DNA from: Anaerolineaceae bacterium UBA2274 | GTDB taxonomy: Bacteria; Chloroflexota; Anaerolineae; Anaerolineales; Anaerolineaceae | DNA length: 21,464 bases | Assembly (NCBI GenBank): GCA_002347705.1 | Contig: DDWY01000046.1 | Span: 1 to 21,464 of the forward strand | Reading direction: 5' to 3' | In this document: positions 8,358 through 16,660 of the stretch, in pieces | Layout: each line of letters begins with the position of its first letter | Position numbering within the stretch: the first letter of the stretch is position 1 | The notes under the pieces: model-generated | Database searches by the model: none | What the model was told of the DNA's origin: nothing | Seen by the model: the letters and a program-made list of their open reading frames with translations, nothing else | Translations under genes and position numbers: made by a program

Positions 8358-8450
8358 GATTATCAATTGTACGATAGATTTTGCAGGTTGGGTGGTGATT
8401 TTCAATCCGATGTAATTCGTTGGGCGAGATAAACACCCCACCCCCTTTAT

Positions 8451-8478
8451 CCCCCTCCTTCCGCTTCGCTGGAGGGGG
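8451..8478. repeat. GC-rich inverted repeat in the divergent intergenic region
   Basis: Arms CCCCCTCC (8451-8458) and GGAGGGGG (8471-8478) around a 12-base loop. It lies between two divergent genes, so it does not end either as a terminator. Its look (C-run arms, TTCCGCTTCGCT loop) is that of a dispersed REP-like palindrome; copies elsewhere in the genome cannot be checked here. Confidence 0.6.
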
Positions 8479-8515
8479 TTGGCGTGCTAAGCAAATGGAA
8501 AAATCATGGAATATA

Positions 8516-8559
8516 TAGGGCGATCAAAAGTGCGGTATAAGAACAGCCAAATCGCCCTA
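8516..8559. repeat. 9-bp inverted repeat upstream of the CAP/LysM gene
   Basis: TAGGGCGAT (8516-8524) and ATCGCCCTA (8551-8559) form a perfect inverted repeat with a 26-base spacer, 82 bases before the start at 8641. It could be a regulator-binding site or a cruciform. The other half of this intergenic region (8358-8450) shows nothing beyond AT-rich promoter-like hexamers. Confidence 0.5.
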
Positions 8560-8640
8560 AAATTCCCTCGTCTTACTCGACAATTGGACTTCAACGTCTG
8601 CTAAAAGACTGCCTTCCCAAATTTATGGTATATAAAACAC

Positions 8641-10083
8641 ATGCAAAAGCTGCGAAAGATCGCCCTCTTTCTCCTCTGCCTGCTGCTCCTGGCGGTAAGT
8701 GCCGCCAAGCCGAATCTGGCAACTGAGGCAAAGGAGGCCCTGGCACCACTTCAGAGCGTCAGCGCTTATGAGTTGATCGCTGCAATGAACGTGCTGCGCA
8801 TGTCCAACGGGCTGCCGGCTTTGATCGAACACCCCATCATCAATGCGGTGGCGCAGGGCACTGCCCAAATTATGGCGGACGGGTTGCTCTCGTGGCACAT
8901 CGGCGATGTGAAAGGGCGCCTGGCAGCGGCAGGATATGGAGGAGGCGGGACTGTCTTCGCCACGGAGAACTTCGCTGTCGCCGGTGATAGTGCCACGATC
9001 GATCAGATCATGCTGATGTGGGCGGATTACGACCACATGCGCCCCGCCACCCAGCCTTACTACTGCCATGTCGGCGCGGGCACTGCCAGAGCCAGCAACG
9101 GCATGACCTATTTCATTCTGCAGGCCGCCTACATCTCTGGGGCACCTTGCGAAGCTGCCCCTCCCGGCGGATGGACCCCCATACCAGGGCAAACCCCGAT
9201 CGTCCCCGGCATTATTACCCCGGTCGAATTGGTGGAGCCTGATGAAAACGGCAATTATCTGCATGTCGTCAAGCCCGGGCAGAGCTTTTGGTCGATCGCG
9301 GTGGCGTATGGGGTAACCATCATAGACATTCTACGCTGGAATAACCTGCCCGAAAGTTACGTACTGCAAACTGGAGACGAGCTGCTGATCGCCGGACCGA
9401 ATTCGCGCGCACTGGTTACCCCAACGCCACTGGGGAATGTGATCATCGCCACCCCGGACAATCAGGGGCGGATTGTGCACGTCGTGGAGGTCTACCAGAA
9501 TTTATCTCGAATCAGTGAGGCTTATGGTGTCAGCGTTCCAGATCTGCTTAGACTCAACTATTTGACCGAAGAAACCCCTCTACAGATCGGGCAAAGGCTG
9601 CTGATAAAAGGTCCGGATCAGACCTCCACCCCCACGCCCTTGCCGCTTAGCCCACTACAGAAGCTCACCCCGGCATCGGACGGCAAGTATTACCATACCG
9701 TTTCAGAAGGCGAAAATGCGCAATGGATCGCCGATTTGTACGGTGTGACATTGAATGACCTGTTGGGCTGGAACGGCCTCACCCCCACGCGGGTACTCTA
9801 TCCCGGCGACAGGCTTTTATTGCAAGTCACCCCGCCGGCAACCAACACACCCACGCCTGCACCAGCAACTGAGACGCCATTGCCAAGCCCCACAGCCACG
9901 CCCAGCCCTTCACCCACGGCGACGCGGCTCTTCTTGCCAACATCCACCGCCAGCGAAACTGCGGCAGAAATGGATCTGGAAGAAAACCCAAACAACTGGC
10001 TCTTGATTCTGGCAGGTGCTGCCGTTGGAGTGGCGGTTTATCTTGTTTACAAGCAGTCTCATAAGCAAAGTGGAAGACAGTGA
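8641..10083 (+). CDS. Exported CAP-domain protein with three LysM domains and C-terminal membrane anchor
   Basis: A 480-aa surface protein. Residues 1-21 (MQKLRKIALFLLCLLLLAVSA) form a signal peptide, which supports the ATG at 8641 although no Shine-Dalgarno precedes it. A CAP/SCP domain spans about 43-168, with H86, the TENFAVAG block (E109) and an HMRP motif (H132) followed by HVGAG; these are recognisable CAP positions. Three LysM modules follow at 206-250, 278-322 and 350-394, each with the YGVT-N-LL-WN-L pattern, predicted to bind peptidoglycan GlcNAc. A Pro/Thr linker (397-440) leads to a hydrophobic helix (453-470) with a basic tail, so the protein is probably membrane-anchored at its C-terminus and wall-bound by LysM. 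The exact CAP function is unknown; in bacteria it may be structural or hydrolytic. It is transcribed alone, convergent with the glycan operon. Confidence 0.9.
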   Translation: MQKLRKIALFLLCLLLLAVSAAKPNLATEAKEALAPLQSVSAYELIAAMNVLRMSNGLPALIEHPIINAVAQGTAQIMADGLLSWHIGDVKGRLAAAGYGGGGTVFATENFAVAGDSATIDQIMLMWADYDHMRPATQPYYCHVGAGTARASNGMTYFILQAAYISGAPCEAAPPGGWTPIPGQTPIVPGIITPVELVEPDENGNYLHVVKPGQSFWSIAVAYGVTIIDILRWNNLPESYVLQTGDELLIAGPNSRALVTPTPLGNVIIATPDNQGRIVHVVEVYQNLSRISEAYGVSVPDLLRLNYLTEETPLQIGQRLLIKGPDQTSTPTPLPLSPLQKLTPASDGKYYHTVSEGENAQWIADLYGVTLNDLLGWNGLTPTRVLYPGDRLLLQVTPPATNTPTPAPATETPLPSPTATPSPSPTATRLFLPTSTASETAAEMDLEENPNNWLLILAGAAVGVAVYLVYKQSHKQSGRQ

Positions 10084-10180
10084 TTTTTTCGAAAAGCCTG
10101 CGTTTACCCTCTAATTGTCGGCCAAAATACTCAATGAAGGTTGAGGACTCTCGGCAACTTATCACTTGGATTTCTGATAA

Positions 10181-11149
10181 TTAATCTTTCGGGTTTGATT
10201 CGATGATGGATTCTTTAAACGCTTGGTCAGTTTCTTCACTTGTCAATTCCGGGGAAGCAGACAAAATTCTCTTCTGAGACATACCGAAAAGACCAAAAAG
10301 CACTTCCGCAATTACCCAAATAATACGGTTCATCGCGGCATAAACCGCGATAAGTTCCACTGATGTAATGCTCGAAAAAACAAAGGCAAGCACAGCTTCC
10401 CGGACGCCCAAGCCTCCTGGAGCAAAAACTGCGATATATCCTACTGCCCAGCTAACCGCATATCCACCAATAAACAATGGCGCAGAAGAAAATGAAAATT
10501 CCTTAAACATGGCAAAGAAACTTCCACCAATAAATGTCCAAAGCAATAAGCCTATTAACGTAACACGTACAACATTCGGAATCTGTCGGGATGTGTATTT
10601 TTGCATAATTTTGTGGACAATAATTAATGCAATTATCCATAATGTAAGAATAACCATCGTAAGTGTTACAGCCAACCAGTTTTCATCAGGGATGTTGAGT
10701 AAATTGGCTATCAGATCGAAGCGAAATAGAAACACTCCGATCACACCAGTAGCGAGAGCAGAACTCAATAGCCAAATATTTTCAAGGACCATTGCCCGGG
10801 TGGAAGCTTTAGCGGAAAGCCCATTCATTTTGTAGACTCCAAAGCGTCCGACGAAGTGCCAAATCCCTCCGGGTAAATACTTCCCAAGCGAAGACAGACC
10901 ATACACCCCTAAAATTTCAGGATATGTTGGGTACCACCCCTCGCAATTCACCGAATATTTTACTAAAATCACGAGAAACGCTTTGCCGATCAACAACAAA
11001 ATAAGGGAAAGGATAATACGCCAATAATCGATCTGTTTAAGTAAATTGATTACTTCCTCTTGATGGCGGTAAAAATAGTATCCTGCCGCCGCCAAAACGA
11101 GGATCAGCCAAAGCCACTTGACGATACCTAATATCTTCTTCTTATCCAC
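10181..11149 (-). CDS. Flippase-like integral membrane protein (lysylphosphatidylglycerol synthase TM family)
   Basis: A 322-aa multipass protein of the family that forms the membrane half of MprF and occurs alone in glycolipid and glycan clusters (UPF0104/LPG_synthase_TM). Hydrophobic segments are at about 10-26, 44-64, 124-142, 160-178, 195-213, 222-242 and 268-290. Family motifs are LGKYLPGGIWHFVGR (88-102) and the loop FAPGGLGVREAVLAF (242-256). With three transferase-type genes upstream in the operon, a role in moving a lipid-linked sugar across the membrane is a reasonable inference. It has no C-terminal aminoacyl-transferase domain, so it is not a full MprF. The ATG at 11149 overlaps the end of the pyruvyl transferase gene by 8 bases. 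It is the last gene of the operon; no clear terminator is visible in the 97 bases between it and the convergent CAP/LysM gene. Confidence 0.88.
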   Translation of the reverse strand: MDKKKILGIVKWLWLILVLAAAGYYFYRHQEEVINLLKQIDYWRIILSLILLLIGKAFLVILVKYSVNCEGWYPTYPEILGVYGLSSLGKYLPGGIWHFVGRFGVYKMNGLSAKASTRAMVLENIWLLSSALATGVIGVFLFRFDLIANLLNIPDENWLAVTLTMVILTLWIIALIIVHKIMQKYTSRQIPNVVRVTLIGLLLWTFIGGSFFAMFKEFSFSSAPLFIGGYAVSWAVGYIAVFAPGGLGVREAVLAFVFSSITSVELIAVYAAMNRIIWVIAEVLFGLFGMSQKRILSASPELTSEETDQAFKESIIESNPKD

Positions 11150-12404
11150 CGATTATCTGCCTCAGATTCTCGAATTGCCTGTTAGAAGAAGCTTTTACTC
11201 TTAGGATATTATTGTCTAATTGGGACTTAATCTCGCTCAGGTTATATAAAAATTTCCGATAGGTTGCTAATATTTTTAAATCTGTGTTTTTAAAGTCTAT
11301 GGCGTAACTCTGCATACCAAAATCCGCCAGAGTTTCCCTGTATTTGTGGGACCACCCAATCACCATGGTCGGCACACAGAGCGAAAGCCCGGCAACCATC
11401 GCATGAAAACGGGATGCTACTAATCCATCTGTCAGACCGATGATTTGGCGCACACCACGGGTGTTGATGTCATAATTCACCCATTCAATTTTTTCAAAAG
11501 AATCTTGATCCAGTTCTTGCTTAAATTTTTCCTGGATCACATTGATGGCAATAATGTCGTTGTTCATCAATTTATCAGAGCCTTCTCGGGTGCCATTTGG
11601 TAAGAAAACATACCGTACTGATTCATCTTTTGTTGAAAGGAACAAGTTCAGTAATTTTCCCGGATAGTCTCCTCCTTGTTTTACTGATCGTTTCAAGACA
11701 AGGCTGCTGGGAACAACACTGATTACCTTTTCGCCAGCCTGTTTCCAAGCTTTGATTTTTGATTTTAGCTCTTCAATCTGCCCTTCGTTTTCTTGTGAAA
11801 GGCTATATTCGGGTTCATATAGAAAGGCAATATCTGCAGCCTGTTCTGTATTATTCGTTCCCATTAGCTGATTGGTATAGCTATCAGTCATACTTCCGCG
11901 GGTAAAAATCTTATGGCATTTGGGCAAAAAATGAGTAGCCAATTTTCTGTTGAGAGTCGTGTTAAACGGACCCATGGCCTGCGAGAGTTTGATAACTGGC
12001 ACTCCTAATAACATTGCCGGCCAAATGGTAAAAACGTTATAAAACAATTGCATAACGCGTCCATCAGAAAAGGTGATTCCACCAAGATCAAGCAAATAAT
12101 CGGAGTCCCTTAATATCTTTACGGGTTTTGGCAAAGGAATTTTTATTTTTAATAAACGAAAGGGGGCTGCCAACAAAGCAAAAGGGAAATGGACCAAAGC
12201 AACAGAAAGGGGTTCTCCACTGAGGAAACGAATTTTTGGATCCTGAATTAATAATTTATCCTTTTGAGGATAGATCGTGTATACATTAAAAACCGCTTCA
12301 GGATCAACCTCTCTAATCTTTGCGATAACAGTCATCAACATCGCTTCAGCACCTCGGTTGCCCCATACTGAACCCCCCATTAAGGCAAATTTATGACCGG
12401 TCAT
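11142..12404 (-). CDS. Polysaccharide pyruvyl transferase family protein
   Basis: A 420-aa cytosolic enzyme of the family that transfers pyruvate from phosphoenolpyruvate to form ketals on sugars of exopolysaccharides or secondary wall polymers (CsaB/WcaK type). The N-terminus has GGSVWGNRGAEAML (10-23), the family's G-N-x-GxEA motif. DYLLDLGGITFSDG (102-115) and KLSQAMGPF (139-147) follow. The C-terminal half has VASRFHAMVAGLSLCVP (329-345) and VIGWSHKYRETL (348-359), the conserved R-F-H-A and W-S-H-K-Y signatures. Its ATG directly follows the stop of the FrhB-like gene with no spacer, and its end overlaps the flippase-like gene, so it is mid-operon and probably coupled to both. Some family members in clusters like this may not make pyruvyl ketals, so the exact reaction is uncertain. 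Visibly more AT-rich than the dnaE block. Confidence 0.9.
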   Translation of the reverse strand: MTGHKFALMGGSVWGNRGAEAMLMTVIAKIREVDPEAVFNVYTIYPQKDKLLIQDPKIRFLSGEPLSVALVHFPFALLAAPFRLLKIKIPLPKPVKILRDSDYLLDLGGITFSDGRVMQLFYNVFTIWPAMLLGVPVIKLSQAMGPFNTTLNRKLATHFLPKCHKIFTRGSMTDSYTNQLMGTNNTEQAADIAFLYEPEYSLSQENEGQIEELKSKIKAWKQAGEKVISVVPSSLVLKRSVKQGGDYPGKLLNLFLSTKDESVRYVFLPNGTREGSDKLMNNDIIAINVIQEKFKQELDQDSFEKIEWVNYDINTRGVRQIIGLTDGLVASRFHAMVAGLSLCVPTMVIGWSHKYRETLADFGMQSYAIDFKNTDLKILATYRKFLYNLSEIKSQLDNNILRVKASSNRQFENLRQIIGG

Positions 12405-13514
12405 TTACAAGACCTCCAAGGCTTTGAGGAGGTAGAGCTGTAAAGTTATCCATATTCGGGACATATTGCGGACCCGCAAAGTGCCCTCATTGGTTTGGGT
12501 AAGCATGTAATTCTTCAGAATAATTTTGGCTACCTGATAGTCAGACCAACGAACACGCTCATTTACTTCGTCTTTGATCTTTAAGCCTAATTTTTCACTA
12601 GCTTTTGCGCGAGCCGAAATGTTATAGTGGATCTTGAAAGATCGTGATTGGGCTTCGATAATTTCCGCAATTGGTTGAGATTCAATATGCAGCATCCCGG
12701 AATCCCCGGCTTGTTCAAGAATTCTTTTTCCTCGTTCAGTTTTTGTGATTACCGAAGAATGTTTGATTGGATCGTTTTTCATCCGCTGAAGCCAAATATC
12801 TCCGATGGCTATATCACTGAAATATCCCGTATGATCATAACAATGCATGCATTTCGTTTCAGAAAAATAATATAAATTCTGATATTTGCTAAATGCAGAG
12901 AACTTCTTGGAAATTACCTGACCCTCGTCATATTCTGCAGTTAAACGTCCGCGCCAATGCCCAGACCGATAACGAAAGCCTTGAAGTGTAGAGCTATTCG
13001 TCGGTCGGAGACGATCCACAACTAATTGGGTCAGTTCTGGTTTGGATAGATGCCCGCAGAAAAGAGTGATGATACATCGAATTTTATCCTTTAGTTCTGG
13101 CATGGTTGCAGACGCTTTATTGAGCAGCTTTGCATCGCAAGGTAAACACACAACCGCGAGTCGTCCATCAAAGTTTCTGATAATTTCCATCGCCTGAGAG
13201 CTAAAACGGGTCGATATATACTTGCTGCCCTGAGCATGGAGCAATTCTTCACGTGTTTTAGCTAACCGAAAATTTGCAGAAACCACACCATCAACAACAT
13301 CCAAAAAGCATACCAAAGCAGCATCGATCTCATTTCTGTTGAGCATGCTCTCAAGCAGGGTTGTAACCGTTCCGCCAGAGGCAGCATTACTGCGCACTAA
13401 ATGATCTTTCGAATAGGTAAAATATGATCCGTTGAATGGACCAACAAATTTTGCTATTTGATCTTCAGACCAGGAGGTCTTTAACAATTTATCGAGCAGG
13501 TTTTCAAAAGCCAT
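12405..13514 (-). CDS. FrhB/FdhB-like protein (coenzyme F420 hydrogenase/dehydrogenase beta-subunit family)
   Basis: A 369-aa protein of the family that includes the flavin-binding beta subunits of F420-dependent enzymes. Early RSNAASGGTVTTLLESML (41-58) is the typical S-x-GG-x-x-T motif. AQGSKYISTRF (94-104), VVCLPCDAKLL (121-131), LFCGHLSKPE (151-160) and KCMHCYDHTGYFSDIAIGD (221-239) complete the family pattern. Cysteines C123, C126, C153, C222 and C225 could hold iron-sulfur clusters. There is no N-terminal two-cluster ferredoxin domain. Proteins of this type often sit beside polysaccharide pyruvyl transferases in glycan clusters, as here. A redox step on a sugar or lipid carrier is an inference; the partner and cofactor are unknown, and F420 use should not be assumed. 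Ribosome site AGGGG is about 7 bases upstream of the ATG. The next gene follows with no gap. Confidence 0.88.
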   Translation of the reverse strand: MAFENLLDKLLKTSWSEDQIAKFVGPFNGSYFTYSKDHLVRSNAASGGTVTTLLESMLNRNEIDAALVCFLDVVDGVVSANFRLAKTREELLHAQGSKYISTRFSSQAMEIIRNFDGRLAVVCLPCDAKLLNKASATMPELKDKIRCIITLFCGHLSKPELTQLVVDRLRPTNSSTLQGFRYRSGHWRGRLTAEYDEGQVISKKFSAFSKYQNLYYFSETKCMHCYDHTGYFSDIAIGDIWLQRMKNDPIKHSSVITKTERGKRILEQAGDSGMLHIESQPIAEIIEAQSRSFKIHYNISARAKASEKLGLKIKDEVNERVRWSDYQVAKIILKNYMLTQTNEGTLRVRNMSRIWITLQLYLLKALEVL

Positions 13515-13523
13515 TCAGATCCC

Positions 13524-14492
13524 CTATTTTTTCCAATCGTAACGACGATTCTTTTCAGCGTAAAGTAGTTGTTCCTGGTTCAAGCGGATTCTGATAAACA
13601 TGTCAGCCAATATGCCAACGATCCAGAGCAAGATGCCAAAGGTAAACAAGTATACCGACGCGAAGGCAACAAAAATGTAAGGTGAAAAAGCGCCGGTCGT
13701 GAAGTAATGGATCAACACAAAAATGCCAGCAATAAGACTGATTACAAATGGAATCAAACCTAAAAGCCCAAAAAACTTCAAGGGGTTGTAATCGCGATAT
13801 GCCCGAAAGATGATTTTTGCAGTTTGAAACATATATTTCAATATGCTGCCAGCCACCCTGGATTTCCTGTTCGGAAAATAAGTAACATTCACGGGTATTG
13901 TCTTGATCCCCATCCCTTTATTCGCCAGGTCCAGGAATGATTCCTGAGTATAGGTGAACTTTCCAGTCAGGTTTAATCTCATCAAAGCTTCTTTGGAGTA
14001 AGCCCTAAAACCGCAGGAGACGTCATCATAACGTTTGCCTGTGACAAAACCAACCAGATCAGCCATGCGTTGGTTTCCCCAAAATTTGATTTTTGACATG
14101 TAGTCCGGCCGCACTAATTCTCCATTTGCTGATCGGAAGCGGTCTCCGGAAACAAAATCTGCTTTTCCTTCAACGATTGGGGCAATCAAGAGCGGTATAT
14201 CCGCAGGGGAAAATTGACCATCTGCATCAATGTTGACCATGATATCCGCCCCCATTTCTAATGCTGCAGCCAAACCAGTATTAAACGCCTTACCAACCCC
14301 CTGATTAAAGGGGTGAGAAATGACCGTCGCGCCTGCACTTTGGGCTAATTGCGCCGTGTCATCTTTGGAACCATCGTCTACAACCAGAACTTCGATTTGG
14401 TCCACGCCCTCGATTTGTTTGGGCATAGACTGCACAACACCGGCGATCGAAGCGGCTTCGTTTAATGCGGGGATGAGGATTATTAATTTCAT
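13524..14492 (-). CDS. GT2-family (DPMS-like) glycosyltransferase with C-terminal membrane segments
   Basis: A 322-aa GT2 enzyme, same type as the one at 7335-8357 but only moderately similar in sequence. MKLIILIPALNEAASI starts the domain. VVDDGSKDDT (37-46) and NIDADGQFSP (87-96, DXD site D89-D91) are the nucleotide-sugar and metal motifs, and VSCGFRAYSKEAL is the usual downstream loop. YFPNRKSRVAGS is a conserved basic motif before the membrane part. Two hydrophobic helices lie at about 243-263 and 270-295. It probably charges a polyprenyl phosphate with a sugar, which the GT-C-like protein encoded upstream could then use on the outer face (inference). A 9-base gap separates it from the FrhB-like gene. 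The upstream gene ends 74 bases before its start, with no terminator seen. Confidence 0.92.
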   Translation of the reverse strand: MKLIILIPALNEAASIAGVVQSMPKQIEGVDQIEVLVVDDGSKDDTAQLAQSAGATVISHPFNQGVGKAFNTGLAAALEMGADIMVNIDADGQFSPADIPLLIAPIVEGKADFVSGDRFRSANGELVRPDYMSKIKFWGNQRMADLVGFVTGKRYDDVSCGFRAYSKEALMRLNLTGKFTYTQESFLDLANKGMGIKTIPVNVTYFPNRKSRVAGSILKYMFQTAKIIFRAYRDYNPLKFFGLLGLIPFVISLIAGIFVLIHYFTTGAFSPYIFVAFASVYLFTFGILLWIVGILADMFIRIRLNQEQLLYAEKNRRYDWKK

Positions 14493-14566
14493 TTTGAAAA
14501 CACCGTCATTTCATTATTGTTAAGATCTGCTCATAACTCAGGAGAATCTTTAGTCCTGCTCATTTG

Positions 14567-16432
14567 TCAATTTGGCGGTGTTGGATCATCGTGGTCCAAT
14601 CTGACCCTTTTTTGAAGATGATAAATAACGATAAGGATCGAGAGTAGATGCAGTGGGTAACCTAAGAACAGATATCTATCAATTGGTCCGGCACCAGAAA
14701 TGTTATGAGCAAAAGCATTAAGAGCAGATGATCCTAACATAATAAGCAACACCGCATTAAGGTAATTCTTTTTCCTGATCCAATTTATAAGGCAGATTAT
14801 ACAAGCAAAAGGAAGAAGTAATCCGGTCACCGTAAAGAGGAAATTGCTGAGTGTGGTGCGTGATTGAAACATCCGATTCAACCAAAGTGGATGATCATAC
14901 ACTTCGTCTGGAAAAGCAACTCCTTGGACAAAGGAATCTGCAGTAAAGTGGGTGGATAGCCCTGTGTTGTATATCCGTTGAGCAATAGCCACATTTTGAT
15001 AACCAGACACAAGTGAAAACTCTTTTGTGTTAGTTTGGGCGCCCTTTCCTAAGTAAGGAAATAAATTTATGCTAATAAGATAATTCTTAGCTGTCGTCTT
15101 AATGAAACTGCTCTCCGCGATTTCAGTTTGCTTATTTTCTACCGAAGAGCTTAGCCAAGTTGAAAACTGACGCTCCTTGACGATAGGATTTCCTTCTGAA
15201 ATCAGGAAATTTGTCCACAACATCTGCCCCGCCAACACAATTGCAATCAAAACTAAGCCTATTCCAGTAAAATATAAAAGCTTTTTCCACGTGTATTTGG
15301 TAAAAAGAATTATGAACAAACTTATAACTAGTGGGAATAACACTGAACCTACATAGGGTTGTTTTAAGAACCACGCCATGACAGCTAATACCGTGAAATA
15401 GAAAATTAGAAGCCAAAACTTCTTCGAAAATGGTTGCTCTTTGATCAACTTGATTGCCAACAATGTTGATAGAGCAACAAATATCGCTGCATCAAATTCG
15501 GTCAACAGACTATGAAAGTAACCAAAGATTATTGGGTCAAGCGCAATAAACAGAAATACAAGGATTCTCAGTATGTATCGATCACGAAGATTTTTGAGTT
15601 GTAGAGCTTCGATTGCCAATTCAGAAATGATTAAGTAAAACAAAACATTAAACAAAACCATGGACCATCGAAGACCATTGATTGAATTGCCGAAAATGAG
15701 TTGTGATAAATAAATTTGAAATGGAAAGCCCGGATTTCTTATCACATCCCAGGAAGCCCATTCCCCAGACGTAAACAAATTAGCCAACCAAAGGTAATGA
15801 GCTGAGTCATATGTAAGGGTAATCTCATATATAATACCAATAATGATTAAAGCAGCACACAAGATCCAGTGACCGTATTTGTAAAGCCAAATTGACGCGT
15901 TCTTCTGCAAATGCGCCGGGACATATCTGAACCATAGAACGGTCAGGATTAATAACAATATGTACCCTATCCCGCGAAACCAACTGATCTCAAACGGCAT
16001 TTTTGGGTTTATTACAATGTTTTCACAAATTACACCAACATCTGGTTGTCCAACCAAATCAAGTCGTAAAACATCTACTTCGGTTGGTATCGGAAAATAA
16101 ATTGGATCCTCACTTTCCAATGCAAACCGTATTGATCGAGTTTCAGTAAATTCCTGATTAAGTCCACGATAAAACAATTGGCTCTGGCTGGAGCCTGGAA
16201 TATTATCTTCGCATCTTAGTAAAATTGAAGTTATAGGATAGTCAATCTCGCTGAACACCACCCTTGGGTCATTGTTGGTAGAGACAAGTTGATTCTCACT
16301 CAAAACAAACCCGTTTAGACTCCCGTTTCTTATATCTAACTCTTGCGGAGCAGAGCCAATGGCATTGAACAGAAAATTACGGTTAAAACCAAAAAGCTCG
16401 ATCATCAAGATTACTACAAGCAAGGCAAGCAA
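14567..16432 (-). CDS. GT-C-type integral membrane glycosyltransferase; start may be ATA at 16471
   Basis: A large multipass protein, 621 aa from the TTG at 16432 or 634 aa from an ATA at 16471. One hydrophobic helix (1-14) is followed by about 130 outside residues that look like a small beta domain (LRLDLVGQPDVGV near the end). Then come many membrane helices from about 152. The first large loop has TYDSAHYLWLANLF (207-220), with D209 as the likely GT-C catalytic aspartate, then WDVIRNPGFPFQIY. The C-terminus has GAGPIDRYLFLGYP. This is the layout of polyprenyl-phosphate-sugar-dependent transferases (GT39/ArnT-like fold); donor and acceptor are unknown. The TTG has no ribosome site. GAGG lies 6 bases before the in-frame ATA at 16471, which gives a basic N-terminus (IKPTKVITKNRF) that suits a membrane start. 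First gene of the glycan operon. Confidence 0.85.
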   Translation of the reverse strand: MLALLVVILMIELFGFNRNFLFNAIGSAPQELDIRNGSLNGFVLSENQLVSTNNDPRVVFSEIDYPITSILLRCEDNIPGSSQSQLFYRGLNQEFTETRSIRFALESEDPIYFPIPTEVDVLRLDLVGQPDVGVICENIVINPKMPFEISWFRGIGYILLLILTVLWFRYVPAHLQKNASIWLYKYGHWILCAALIIIGIIYEITLTYDSAHYLWLANLFTSGEWASWDVIRNPGFPFQIYLSQLIFGNSINGLRWSMVLFNVLFYLIISELAIEALQLKNLRDRYILRILVFLFIALDPIIFGYFHSLLTEFDAAIFVALSTLLAIKLIKEQPFSKKFWLLIFYFTVLAVMAWFLKQPYVGSVLFPLVISLFIILFTKYTWKKLLYFTGIGLVLIAIVLAGQMLWTNFLISEGNPIVKERQFSTWLSSSVENKQTEIAESSFIKTTAKNYLISINLFPYLGKGAQTNTKEFSLVSGYQNVAIAQRIYNTGLSTHFTADSFVQGVAFPDEVYDHPLWLNRMFQSRTTLSNFLFTVTGLLLPFACIICLINWIRKKNYLNAVLLIMLGSSALNAFAHNISGAGPIDRYLFLGYPLHLLSILIVIYHLQKRVRLDHDDPTPPN

Positions 16433-16524
16433 TGTGAATCGGTTTTTAGTGATAACTTTTGTTGGCTTTATGGTTTACCTCAAAATTCTTGTATTACATT
16501 ATCAGATTACTTTTTTCCTGCAAC

Positions 16525-16533
16525 ATTATATCA
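16525..16533 (-). promoter_or_regulatory. Extended -10 promoter of the glycan operon
   Basis: TGATATAAT on the minus strand, about 53 bases before the ATA and 92 before the TTG start candidates of the GT-C gene. It is a perfect TGn-extended -10 with no clear -35. The same nine bases occur before the secreted-protein gene at 20512-20520. Confidence 0.6.
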
Positions 16534-16610
16534 TTAGCCGCCTATTTTAAATTTACCTAATAAGAAAACATGAAACTATGATGGTTCTCAGTATCAACAA
16601 AACTAAACTA

Positions 16611-16630
16611 CTATCGCCTTTAGGCGATAG
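16611..16630. repeat. IS200/IS605-type end hairpin
   Basis: Perfect palindrome, 8-base arms CTATCGCC and GGCGATAG with loop TTTA, 31 bases beyond the tnpA stop. Position and shape fit the right-end subterminal hairpin recognised by Y1 transposases. Confidence 0.7.
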
Positions 16631-16660
16631 GTTTGATGAGCGAAGGAAATTCGCCTAAAG

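Noticed and set aside
10084..10180. Bidirectional terminator between the convergent CAP/LysM and flippase-like genes
   Set aside because: No stem followed by a T-run could be found on either strand; only a T-run right after the stop at 10083.
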